Assembly: GCA_963580285.1 (NCBI GenBank)
Contig: OY757010.1
Location: forward strand, 74,442,858 to 74,506,857
Reading direction: 5' to 3'
Length of the DNA stretch: 64,000 bases
From: Lucinisca nassula
Taxonomy: Eukaryota; Mollusca; Bivalvia; Lucinida; Lucinidae
Shown here: one piece after another, positions 1 through 12,200 of the stretch
How the letters are laid out: every line of letters starts with the position of its first letter
Position numbering within the stretch: position 1 is the stretch's first letter
Notes under the pieces: model-generated
Database searches by the model: none
What the model was told of the DNA's origin: nothing
What the model saw: the letters and a program-made list of their open reading frames with translations, nothing else
Program-made: the position numbers and the translations under genes

Positions 1-179
1 TATGAAGAGTTGGACTAACACAGGTTTTCTTCAGTTATCCCTATAGATTCATAATTCGAAGAACCATGTTATTTTCAAGTGATCTACTTTTGAAAATGGA
101 GGTAAGTTTTTTGTGTGTAGCCCTTCACCATGAGGTGCTCAATCATCTGGCCCTGGCTCCCAAATGAATCTGACTTTAC

Positions 180-299
180 CTCTTCATCTCGAATATCCTT
201 GAGGGTGTAGCTGACAACACAGATACCCATGTTCACTAAGTCTGAGGAGGCAACATCAAACACCTGCTTGGAGAACTTCTTACGATCTTTGTAGATTTC
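180..299 (-). CDS. FLOT1: FLOT1 coding exon 5 (residues 120-159)
   Basis: On the minus strand, tattttccag at 310-300 is the acceptor and GAG|gtaaag at 180/179 the donor. The 120 bp between them are 40 whole codons, phase 0 at both ends. They begin [20 protein letters not shown] and continue with the flotillin-typical LVNMGI and [13 protein letters not shown]. In the family this is the distal part of the SPFH domain. The next exon (alanine/glutamate-rich coiled-coil start) is not found between 179 and 1, so the gene continues off the left edge. Reading on past the donor would continue open for a while, but the sequence stops resembling flotillin exactly at the GT. Confidence 0.95.
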
Positions 300-3200
300 C
301 TGGAAAATAAAGAATATTGGCTTTTCTCATGTGAATCTACAATAAAGCTCTATCAAAGGAATATGTGCCAATTTACATCTTCAAACCAAAAAGACAGGCT
401 TTTTCTTCAGTGCTGTTTTTTTTTAAATGTCACTATGACTTTATATGGCTGGCTGATAGTTGGCTTGGGGTTTAATGACATGTTGACCACAGAGCTCTAG
501 ATAAAAGGGAGTAAAGGGTATTTCAGCATTGAATTTTTGGAACTCAGCATTGAAATTTAATTTGAAGGGTAAAATACTCAATAAAATTTTGGGTTTCAGC
601 ATTGAAATAAATATTAGAGGGTAAAATTGTCACTGGAGTTTACATTTTTAACAGAAAGCAATTACCTTCACATTGCAGTAGCAGTATTCTAGATCAGTCT
701 GGGTCTATCCCTGAACATAAAGAGAAAATAAAGCTTGGCATTCCATGTGAATTGTCTGCCTAGCAGACAATTCACATGAAATGCCAAGCTTTATTTTCTC
801 AGAAAACCAAAAATAGATTGTTTTACCAAAATTGGAATTTTGTATCCTGCTCTTACGTTTGGTTCTTCAAAAGTTAAGCATTGCATGTGGGCATTTAAGC
901 ATTAAGCTTTCAAGCAAAGGGTAAAATAGTCATTGTACCAAATTCTTATCTGGAGCAAGGGACCATTGTGGTTCATTTTGTGATATCTCCCAGAGAAAGA
1001 GATGGAAGAGATAGTGGAGAGGAAAGAGAGGGACAATGCAGACCTCCTCCTAGAGGAGCAGTCTGATCTTGGTCCACACTGTCTTAAAGAGCACAATTTT
1101 TGTGATTGGTATCTTAAAGGTTAAAGGATAAGTATCCTTAACCCTTGTTCTGCTGAATATTTATATAAGCCACACCACTACTGATTATTAGCCAATCAGA
1201 TTACTAGATTCAAATTATTGCAACAAATTCACAATCTGAATGACAAACAATGTAGATCCTGATCAGATGGCTTCTTCAGAAGCCATCTGATCTGGATCTA
1301 CATTGTTTGAAAGTTAAGGCATATCCGGGCTCAGCAGGACAAGGGTTAATCCTTTTTAGAAACCTACGCTTTGAGTACTCGCCAGAATCACATCAATGAG
1401 GGGATTCCAACATGTATCCACAAAACAGGCTTTTATAAAGAAATGTTTTCAGAAGAAAACTATGTCCCCCACCATAAATTTGACCCAAAAAACTGTGTGA
1501 CCTTGAAAATGAGGTCATGATCACTATAGAATAATCAAGTCTCTGTTAAGCTGCTATGGTTTAGTTTGAGTTGTTCCATCAGCACAGGAGATAAAACAGA
1601 GCTATTTTGGATCAAAATTTGAGATTTTTGGGGGAGTATGTAACCTTGTAAATGAGGTTAACCCTTGTCCTGCTGAATATTTTAATATGCCACACCCACT
1701 ACTGATTATCAGCCAATCAGATTACTTGATGCAAATTATTGCAGCAAATTCATAAACTGGACAGCAAACAATGAAGATCCTGATCAGATGGCATCTTCAG
1801 AAGCCATCTGATCTGGATCTTTATTGTTTGAAAGATAAGGCATATCCGGGCTCAGCAGGACAAGGGTTAATTAAGAAAACCAAGACCTAATCAAGACCTG
1901 GGTATGTGCAAAATATTTTGCACCAAATCTGACCAGAATTTATAAATTGGGTTTGGTTTGGTTTGTTTGGAGCTTAACAGCCCAGACAATACCAGTAAGG
2001 TTATTTTGAGACATTTTACAAACCGTAATGATCCTAAGTATTGGGTTAGACAGGCCTAAGCAAACAGTGGACACCCAGATCAGACTGCTCCTGATCAGGA
2101 TCTCCACTATTTGCCATTCCATCTGCACTTTTTGAAACCCTTGCATTGTAAATTTAACCGCCGAAAGAAAGAAAATTTTCAGATGCAAATTGTGATATTT
2201 TTCTGATTTCTGCTCAGAATACAGATTGTGGAAACTCATTAGAACCGCCTCAATGAGGTGGTTCTAACAAGTACCTACAACCTATATTTTAAGAGCAGAA
2301 ATAAGAAAAGTAGGGTGTACCCCTGTAAACCCAGTTTTACTATATAAAAGTGGGGTTCAAGGGGACAGAATTATATAGGCATGTTTTTGCGATGAACTCA
2401 CTGAGGTGAATATCTGACCAAAGTTAAATGAAAATATATCAAAAGGTTCATGAGATACGAGCCGACAAGAAAAGTGTTACAGACAGATAGCATAAATATG
2501 TTAAACTTCAATTGTGACCGTCACCTCAACTTGACATGGTTGAATTATGGCTTCAGCACACCATCTCACTATATAGTACAATTTACTGCCTGATGTTGTG
2601 CCTGAAAAAAGCTGGAGGAATGGCAAACAGTGTAGACCCTGATGAGACGCCGCGTCCTGCGGCGTCTCATCTGGGTCTAGACTGTTTATTCAGGCCTGTC
2701 TGTCCAAATTCATGGTGTAATTACTGTTTTTCATACCTCAACTGTCATGTTCCCCATAATGGCTCTTTGGTGACCTTCCAGTGTTTCCTGGGCCACCTTA
2801 CGAATCTCGTTCTCCGATTTACCGAGGAAGAGCTCGCATGCTGCTGCCAACATCTCCTGACTCTGGCCTTGAATCTTAACCTGCCAATACAATACGACGA
2901 TAGCAGTCAAAAGCAAACATAAAGTGAGGAGTACATGACAAGATCTGCCATGCATGCAGCAAGCCAGCTACCTGGAAAGGGGCCCACTTATGTGGACGTT
3001 GCCCCTTGTACCTGCACGTTAATCAAAAATCCGTTGATGATGATGATGATGACATGACAGCTTTAGGATAATTTTCTGTATTTTTTCCATTAAAGTAAGT
3101 TGTTCAGCACTTACGAAAATAGAATAAGCTCACCCAGTACCTACCGGACATAGCTCCAGATAAGGCGAAGTGCGTGTGTTCTGTGTTTTACATCCCTCCA

Positions 3201-6200
3201 ACAACTAAGGTATGGGCCTGCACTGATTGCCAGGACTGTGTGTGTTCTGAGTTTTACATCCTTCCAACAACTAAGGTATGGGCCTGCACTGATTGCCAGG
3301 ACTGTGTGTGTTCTGAGTTTTACATCCTTCCAACAACTAAGGTATGGGCCTGCACTGATTGCCAGGACTGTGTGTGTTCTGAGTTTTACATCCTTCCAAC
3401 AACTAAGGTATGGGCCTGCACTGATTGCCAGGACTGTGTGTGTTCTGAGTTTTACATCCTACCAACAACTAAGGTATGGGCCTGCACTGATTGCCAATGA
3501 TGAGTTTTGGAGTTTCCCAAACAAACTAAGGGTTAAATTTTCCCATTCTTGTCTGAAATATATTGTGGATACTTGTTAGAATTGCCTCAACGAGGCAATT
3601 CTAACAAGTATCTACAACATATAAATATAGAAGATTATTCCTTAACGCACACCATCAGAATCAGAATCAGAATTGTTACTGGTGACACGTCAAAAGACAT
3701 TCATACACCAGGACCTGTGATGTGGGAGTCCCTAGCTCTAACCAAAGAGGTAAATTTAGCTACACAATCATCAGCACCTTCAGCTGTCGAAATAATCGAA
3801 TCGGGAAGGGCATTCCAATCTCTAATGGTTCTGGGGAAGAACGACTCTTTATAAATGTCAGTTCTTGCAGTAAGGGTCTGAAACGCCAACGAATGGTGAT
3901 TTCTACAGTGTCTAGCTGGGGGAACAAGGTCATCTGTTGGAATGCTGGCAGCACCCTTTAGACCTTTGTATAATAGGATTAGCCTACTGTCTTTTCTCCT
4001 TTTCTTGAGAGACTCCCATGCTGAACCTTCTGGAAAACAGTATAGATCTACATCAGCTGGAAGCCAGCTGATCAGGGTCTGTTTTTCCATTCTGCTTCTG
4101 AATCCATGGTAAAAATAAAATCATGTTACAAATGTCTGACACTAGTGTAGCAAGTTGAAATAATCAGCAGGTTACTAATTACACCTCCTTATCTGGAGAA
4201 TGTATGTGTGAATTCGGGTTTGACATCGCTTTCAACAATTTTTCAGTCATATCACGACGGTGTCTGGTTGTGACAGGGAGCTCAATGCTCACTTTTATAG
4301 TTCTGCCTCACAGAAGTATCATGTCCTAGACACATACATGATACCACACCCAGTCACATTATCCTGACACTGGGTCAACCAGTCCTAGCTCTACCCCGTA
4401 AATCTGAGTGCCAAGCGAGGAGCAGCTAGTATCATTTTTAATGACTTTGGTATGTCGCGCCCCGGGATTGAACCCGTGACCTCGTTCCCCGGAGCGAACC
4501 TTATCTGGAGAAAAGCCAACATGTTTTTATAGATAAAACAAAGGCACTATTATGGTACTGTGGGTTTCTCCATAAAAATACAAGTTGTTTTGGTTTGGTT
4601 TGGGGATTAATGGCCCAGTCAACACTATTAAAGCCATGTTGAGCCAGTCAGTTTATCTAATCACACTTTTCATAGGCAGACATATACATAAATCCTCAGA
4701 AACAAACAACTGCCCATCTTGAATCAGTGGAAGGGAGAGAATGATTGTAGAACAGATTTCCTAAGCAATTTCCAAAAGAACGTTGCTAACCAGACAGGCG
4801 TTGACCCTCTGACCTCCAGATCAGTCAGATGTGCATATGACTGAGCCACCAAGGCTGGTTAACCCTTATCTTGCTGTTCACGACAACCCCTATCTTTGCA
4901 AACAGTGTAGATCCAGATCAGATGGCTTCTGAAGAAGCAATCTGATCAGGATCTACACTGTTTGGCATACAGTTTATGAATTTGTAGCAATAAATTACAT
5001 CAAGTAATTTGATTGGTTGATAGACAGAAATGGGTGTGGCTTAAATGAATATTCAGCAAGATAAGGGTTAATTTCTGGATTATCTGAATAATTCTTGCTA
5101 GAAACATGTTGTGGGTACTTGTTAGAATGGCCGCAAAGAGGCCATTCTAACAAGGACCCACATGTTCTCATGGCGAAATGAGGAAAATCCATCCCATAAT
5201 AATCCTCATTACTCACCCTTATCTGGAGCTACAATTTACATGAGAGTACCTGGCTTTGAATTTGAAATACATGTTTTACATTTGACAGTAGACCGTTCTT
5301 TATAAAATGTCCTTTTCCTTTATACATTTACCTTGCTAGTACGAGGGATGATTGATACGTTGTGAGCCTTATATTGAAGGATTTGAATTCTGTCGGACAT
5401 ATTGCATTATTTTTCAACATAATCCTCTTCAGTATATATACACTTTTGCTAGCGGTGTTTAAGGGCCTCAATGCCACTTTTATAGAACTCCTTTTCTTAG
5501 CTGTTCAGAAAGTCATCCACTGCATATATGACGTCATCATCGAACAGAAAGTGGGTGCATGAAATAGCCATTTCCAGTTTGGGAAAAAAATTAAAGGCTA
5601 ATGGAGATAGGTGAAAAAGGTGGATGCTCAATCAATTTAAAGTCACAATCGTGAATGGCAGCCATAGCAATAACAGACTTGTGAACAGGAGCATTGTCCT
5701 GATGGAACAACACACCTTTAGTGAGCTTTCCGCAGCACTTAAGTTTAATATTTTCCCGTAACTGCGTCAGAAGCGGTGCATCATATGTGCCATTGATTGT
5801 TTGTCCCTTTTAGAGATAATCTATCAGCAGAAATCTATCTGCATCCCAGAAAACTGAGGACATAACCTTCCCAGCTGATGGAACAGTCTTTGCCTTCTTT
5901 GGCGGGGGTGAGCCAGGGTGCTTCCATTGTTTCGATTGTTGTTTGGCCTCTGGGGTAAAACGATGGACCCATGTTTCATCCATAGAGACAAATCTCAGAA
6001 GAAAGTTGGCAGGATTTTCCTCAAAAAGGTTAAGATTAGCATGCGCTAATGTGTACCTGGTGTGCTTCTGATCAACTGTCAGAAGTCTTGGTACCCATCG
6101 GGCAGAAAGCTTTCTCACTGCAAGATCCTTAGTCAAAATGGAATGTGCTCTTTCCTTTGAAATGCCAACTGTACTGGCTATATATCTTTCTGTGGCTTGT

Positions 6201-9200
6201 CTGGTAGTCATAACATTATTATGGACTTTATTGACCATTTCTGGGGTTGCAAGATTGACAGGCCTTCCAGGACAGGGGTCATCCTCAAGCCTCTGTCTGC
6301 TGCACTTAAATTCCACCACCCACCTTTTCACTGTAGCCTATGAAAGGGCATCTTTCCCTAGTATTGCTACCATGAATATCTTTAGGTGTTAAACCTTTTT
6401 TATGCAAATATTGGATCACTGCTCTTTCACTGATTGTGTCCATTTTGCAAAAGCTGCTCGTCTTGTTTACTTTAGAGTGCCAAAACGATATAAACTGACC
6501 AAATGAGACCAATCCTTGGGTACACGGCCCTATATGTATAGAAAGAGAATAGTAGGACTTAAAAAGAACATCCCTGCATACCTCCTTTAAATACGAGGCT
6601 CACAACATATCAATCAGTCCTCGTAACTAGCTGTTTAGAAGATGTCATCCATCAGTAACATATTTAAAACAACAAAGTATGTATCATTGCTCTCATCTGT
6701 TTGACATCAATTACATCATTAGTAAAACACATAAATTCACTGAATCAAGCATTACCCTTGTAAGTTTGAATGTAGTTACGGCCAAACTTCAATAACTCGC
6801 TTGTAAATTTGAATGTAGTTACAGGCAAACTTCAATAATGTGCTTGTAAATTTGTATGTACTTACAGGCAAACTTCAATAACTCGCTTGTAAATTTGAAT
6901 GTTCTTACAGGCAAACTTCAATAAAGTAAATTTGAATGTACTTACAGGCAAACTTCAATAACGCTTGTAAATTTGAATGTATTTATAGGCAAACTTCAAT
7001 AACTCGCTTGTAAATTTGAATGTACTTACAGGCAAACTTCAATAACTCGAATACCTTCAGGATGATGAAATTTTTTTCGAGATAGGGGTAGCTCAAACTC
7101 ATTAGGGCTACTCATACTGCCAGCCATGGGATGACCTCAGGATATACTTTCAACTTTTTATAAAATAAAGGTGTGTTATGTGTACTCATTAGAAGCGCCT
7201 CAATAAGGCGCTTCTAATGAGTACACACAACATACCTTTTCAAGATAAAATCAAACATCCATAAATCAACCTAAATACATGTATATTCAGCAGTTTTTGG
7301 GAGAATTCTCTGCTGACTTCCGAACGAGTTTGAATTTGCCATGGTAAATGAGCCATTCAGGTTCGAGTCATCGAAATTTCATTGTATGCAGTTTCTCTCT
7401 CATTATGCACTTTCGCCCCCGCCCATAGGGGCTTGAAGAAATATATGGGCTGCATGAGGCTTCCACGCAGAGCTGAATCCGGCCCACACACTAGTACTGT
7501 TAAACCGCTTAGAGGATCTAAGCCTGTCCAGGAACTGTGGTGCAAGCGGACCGTCCATGCTAATAAACCCTATTGGTTTCATTGGGCGACAGGGCTTGAG
7601 ATGTCATTTCATCTCAATGTTGGGTAAAAGTCCCACAAAATTGGAAGCAATGTCTCCAAAATGACCTTTACAGTGTTGATTGGGACGTTAAACCTCCAAT
7701 CAAACAAACAAATCATTATGCACTTCATCGTTCAAACATACTCTATCAACCCTAAAGATTTGGACAACGAAAGGTGCATACAAAATTGTCTAGCAAACAG
7801 TGTAGACCCAGATCAGACTACTCCTGAAGGAGCAGTCTGATCAGGGTCTGCACTATTTGCAACTGAGTAGAAGTCTTCACGGCAAATATCTATAATTGAT
7901 AATGTATGATACTAAAAGTGTCCAAACACTTAAGGTAAATATGGTATGGTTCAAACAAGCAAGATAAAACATACCAAACAAGCAGAGAATGTTATACAAC
8001 ATCATAAAGGTGAGTGTTATGAGTAAGACACAAAAAGCCACAACAGAAATAACAACAACACAAAATAAAAGTAAAACAAAATGGAACACATCCTTTTTTG
8101 TTAATTTGAAGTTTAATCAAAAATCAAATACATGTATCCTCATCATGCTGAACATTTCAGTATGCTACTCTCCTACCCAATTTTCAGCCATTTCTGATGC
8201 ATGATTTCAACTTTTAACACAGATTCTAAAGCAGAACGGTGGAAAAAAACAAGAGGCCCATGGGCCACAATGCTCACCAGAGGTCTAGTTTATACCATAT
8301 ACAGACATGGAGCCCATCTTGGTCATGTGACAACAACAGGCTACCATGCAATCAGTAAAATCCACTGTCTTGCCCTTTTATCCATACACATGTCTAAGTG
8401 ACCAAATCTGACATAAAACAGGTCAAGGTCAACCAAAGATCATCATTTGAACAAAATTGTATACCACCTTTCAAGGTCATCAGTCATTTGGTTCCTGAGA
8501 AGAAGATTTTTTAAGGTTTTTACCATATATGGGCATGGTGGCCATATTGGTCATGAGACCCAGTCATTACGAACAAACTTTCGTTCCCACTTCCCACAGA
8601 AGCTCGCCATGTAATTTGGTTTCAATCAACCTAGCAGTTTGAGTAGATAAACAGATTAAACTACTGAATCTGAGCAATCCAGGACAAAGGTCAGCAAATG
8701 ACCTTAACTTTTGGAATTGACCAAACTTCCATTTTTGCCGTTAACCATTAACCGTTTGACGCTTATGACCCAAAAAGAGGGTTGACGTGTCGTTTAACAC
8801 GAAATCATCACTATCATCATTACACTTCCATTCAGCTGATTGCAAATATCATTTCTGATACAGTACCACAGGCTACCATGCAATCAGAAAAATCCACTGT
8901 TTTGCCCTTTTTCCATATAAATGTCTAAGTAACCAAATTTTACCTTGACGTAAAATAGGTCAAGGCCAACCAAAGGTCATCATTTGAGCAAACTTGGTAG
9001 GGCCCGAGTCCCCAATGATGCATACAAAGTTTCAAGGTCATTGGCCATTTGGTTCCTGAGAAGAAGATTTTTAAAGGTTTTTATCATATATGGGCATAGC
9101 GGCCATATTGGTCATGCGACCCAGTCCTTACGAACACTTCCAATAGAGGCTCCACATATAATTTGGTTTCAATTGACCTAGCAGTTTAAGTTGAGAAGAA

Positions 9201-12200
9201 GATAAAAATACTGAATCTGAGCCTTCCAGGACAATGGTCAGTAAATGACCTTGACCATTGGAATTAATAAACTTCCTTTCCGCTGATTGCAAATATCATT
9301 TCTGATGCCACAGGTTACCATGCAATCAGAAAGATCCACTGTTTTGCCCCTTTTCCATACAAATGTGCAAATTTGACCTTGACATAAAATAGGTCAATGT
9401 CAACCAAAGGCCATCATTTGAACAAACTTGGAAGTGCCCGAGTCCCCGATGATGCTTACCAAGTATCAAGATTATCGGCCGTTTGGTTCCTGAGAAGAAG
9501 ATTTTTTAAGGTTTTTACCATAAATGGGCATGGCGGCAGTCTTGGTCATGTGACCAAGATCCCATGAACAAACTTTCTTTCCCCCAACCCATGGAGGACC
9601 CACATGAAATTTGGTTACAATTGGCCCAGCAGTTTCTGAGAAGTTGTTTGAAAATGTTGACGCCGACGTGGACGGGGAGGCAGACACTGACGGCCGACCA
9701 CTGCCTATACTATAAGTTTGAGCTAAAAAAAACAATATAGATCCTGATAAGCTGGCTTCTCAGAAGCCAGCAGATCTGGATCTATACGATCTGGATCTAT
9801 ACTGCTGTCAAAAAGGGATATATCTGGGTTCAGCATGGTTAAGATTAACATGATGTACACTGTCTTCATATGAATCTGTAGCAGTCTACAGGGTTAATAC
9901 AGAATGCTTTACAAATACAGTCAAACTTCAATGGCTCGAACCGCTTTGGGACCATAAAACTTTATTCGAGACAGGGGTAGTTCGAGCCACTGAGGGTGAT
10001 ACTTTTGAACATCTTTTCGATGTTATATAATGAAAATGTCGTCACCTTAGCGCAAAAAGTCAATAACTCCAATACAAATGTATTGGAGTTATTGACTTTT
10101 TGCGCTAAGGTGACGATGTATGCTGTGTGTACTCATTAGAATCGCCTCACCGAGGCGATTCTACTGAGTACACACAGCATACATTTGAAAGATAAAAGAC
10201 TAAAATCTCCTTAATCATCCCCACCATTTCTTTTTTTGAGGATTTCCCTAGGGGCTCAAGAACTAGTTCTACCCAGCCATGGTAAACGAGCCATCGGTGT
10301 TCGAGTCATCGAAGTTCTACTGTAAGTTGACGGGATAAAGAAGCACTGTACCAGCATAAGAACATTCAAAGCAATATGGAAAAGTAAAATGTTAGGAAAG
10401 GTTTTGATGAGTTTATAAAGGACAAACCTGTTAATATGACCAACACAGCTACAAAACACTACAAATGCAGTATCATAGGTGTGAGAAGAATGTGAAACAT
10501 CGTGTCATTCTTCCAAACTCTAGCATATCAGGAGAAAGAATTTCATGTCATGAGAATCTAAGAATGGGAATGGTCTTAGTCAAGACATTAACAAAAGTCT
10601 CCATAGTTTCAGCAAAGGGAAACCAGCATGGAAAAGTAGAGACTTTGTACCCAACTTTTTGTACTGAAATCTAGAAATGATGTTTAAATAATCTGTGTAC
10701 TTTTGTTAACAAAGTTGTTAGTGCACTTTTTCTGAAGCTGCATGCTGCACTTTACCCATTAATAGTATGTGCGGTGCTGAGGTTATGAAACAATTTTATT
10801 CTCAGCTCAACCAAGCATGACACTTCCAAATACTAACTCTTACAGCGCCATGGAAAATTTATAGAGTAGAGGAGACAATTTTTTTACTTTTACCTAAAAT
10901 GCCAAAGTGAATGCTTATTTTCCACGAATAATAAAATGACTTTGAAAATATCATCTGTAGTTCCGATTGGTTGAGGGTTAAAATACCAAAAAAAAAAAAA
11001 AAGTTTTCTTCAGTCATGTTCAGAAAGGTAGATTTTGCTATTACTGGAGCCATTAGACCAATATTAATTGTTGTCAATTTTTATGAGAGGGTTCATTCTA
11101 TCTTAAGTTGAATTAATGCTCCAGGCCTAGCTTCTGTGTTATATGACATGAAATACTTTAAAACTTGCAACTAGACCTTTGCAGGGAAGCAAAATGCAAT
11201 AAAGAACATCTTACTTGAGCTATTCCTGTAACGGACACACCTACACCTAATTGTGTGTATACATTGTGAGAGTCTATTAAGAGTGTGAGAACATTCAACG
11301 ATAATCTGAAATGAGCAAGTAAATACTATTTCCTTAGCAATGAAGAACACCATATGATTGCCTAAGACAATAAATCTAACAGTGTGAATCTGATGCCCAA
11401 TAAACACATCTGTTATGGAAGAAGTCACTTTTTCAACCCATCTGAATCTAAAAAAAAAATCAAATATATGGATTAATGCCAGCAACACTATTTTACCTTA
11501 CCTTTAATCCAGTTCTTCAAAACAAACAATGTGGTTGGATAGCAATATGGCAAATACAGTCGAACCTCGATGCCTCGAAGACCGATAGCTTGTTTGCCAT
11601 GGATGTGTCGAACCCATTCTTGGGCCCCTAGCGAAATCCTCTACTTAAGAAATAGTGGGGATAATTAGAGATTTTGGTCTTTTATCTTGCAAATGTATGC
11701 TGTGTGTACTCATTAGCAGGGCTCTAGAAATTTTGAAATCCCAATCGGTCCAGAAGGTGACCAAAAATTACGGAAATTGCCGATCGGTTTCGGTAATTTC
11801 CGTAAACGCCATTGGCGATTTGCGATTTTAAAATGTGTTATTAACGCAAAGAATGACATGCCGATGTTCCTCTTACACTTGTAAACGGATATGAGCACCA
11901 GTATCTTGATTATAAACAGCAATTATTGCTCACATCGTTAATATTTCATCTACTTTCATTTTCTACGCTAGATTTGATCTACTTTCATTTTCCCAATATC
12001 CGGGTCACTCCGAACCTGAAGACTACTAAAGGGAAACAACCTACATGGGGCAGTCAGAGACCAGTTCGATGGTCACTATATTTTTTCCCCTTTTTAAAAC
12101 CTTTAAAATATTTCTCTTATTTCACGCATTTTATTTTGCCCAAATTGCTTTGTTTACAAATGGCGACCGATATGGCAGACACGTGGTCGGAAAATGACGT

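Larger units (their letters stand above)
300..2736 (-). other. FLOT1 intron 4
   Basis: No coding sequence is supported here. It holds a hairpin at 722-800, two piggyBac-like MITEs (1138-1349, 1658-1870), hairpin repeats at 2060-2114, 2228-2283 and 2622-2690, and a partial SINE tail at about 1947-2000. The short open frames within it are chance frames over these repeats. Confidence 0.75.
2881..11214 (-). other. FLOT1 intron between exon 3e and exon 4
   Basis: 8.3 kb with no supported coding exon. It contains a 66-bp minisatellite, LINE and SINE fragments, a dead mariner, a TIR-derived tandem repeat, pogo-like MITEs and the 8.2-9.7 kb repeat units. I see nothing recognisable at about 10,325-11,214 beyond AT-rich sequence. 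Confidence 0.7.

Noticed and set aside
2731..2955. 74-residue frame taken whole as a small membrane protein
   Set aside because: Its hydrophobic N-terminal part is intron; flotillin similarity begins exactly at the acceptor, so only 2737-2880 is coding.
3174..3579. Cysteine-rich repetitive frames ([20 protein letters not shown] type) that look like a secreted repeat protein
   Set aside because: Exact 66-bp tandem DNA in an intron, open in two frames at once; no signal peptide, splice context or non-repetitive flank.
5808..6331. Intact mariner transposase considered as a domesticated gene
   Set aside because: It has an in-frame stop, a 5' frame break, loss of the third catalytic Asp, and terminal repeats still in place.
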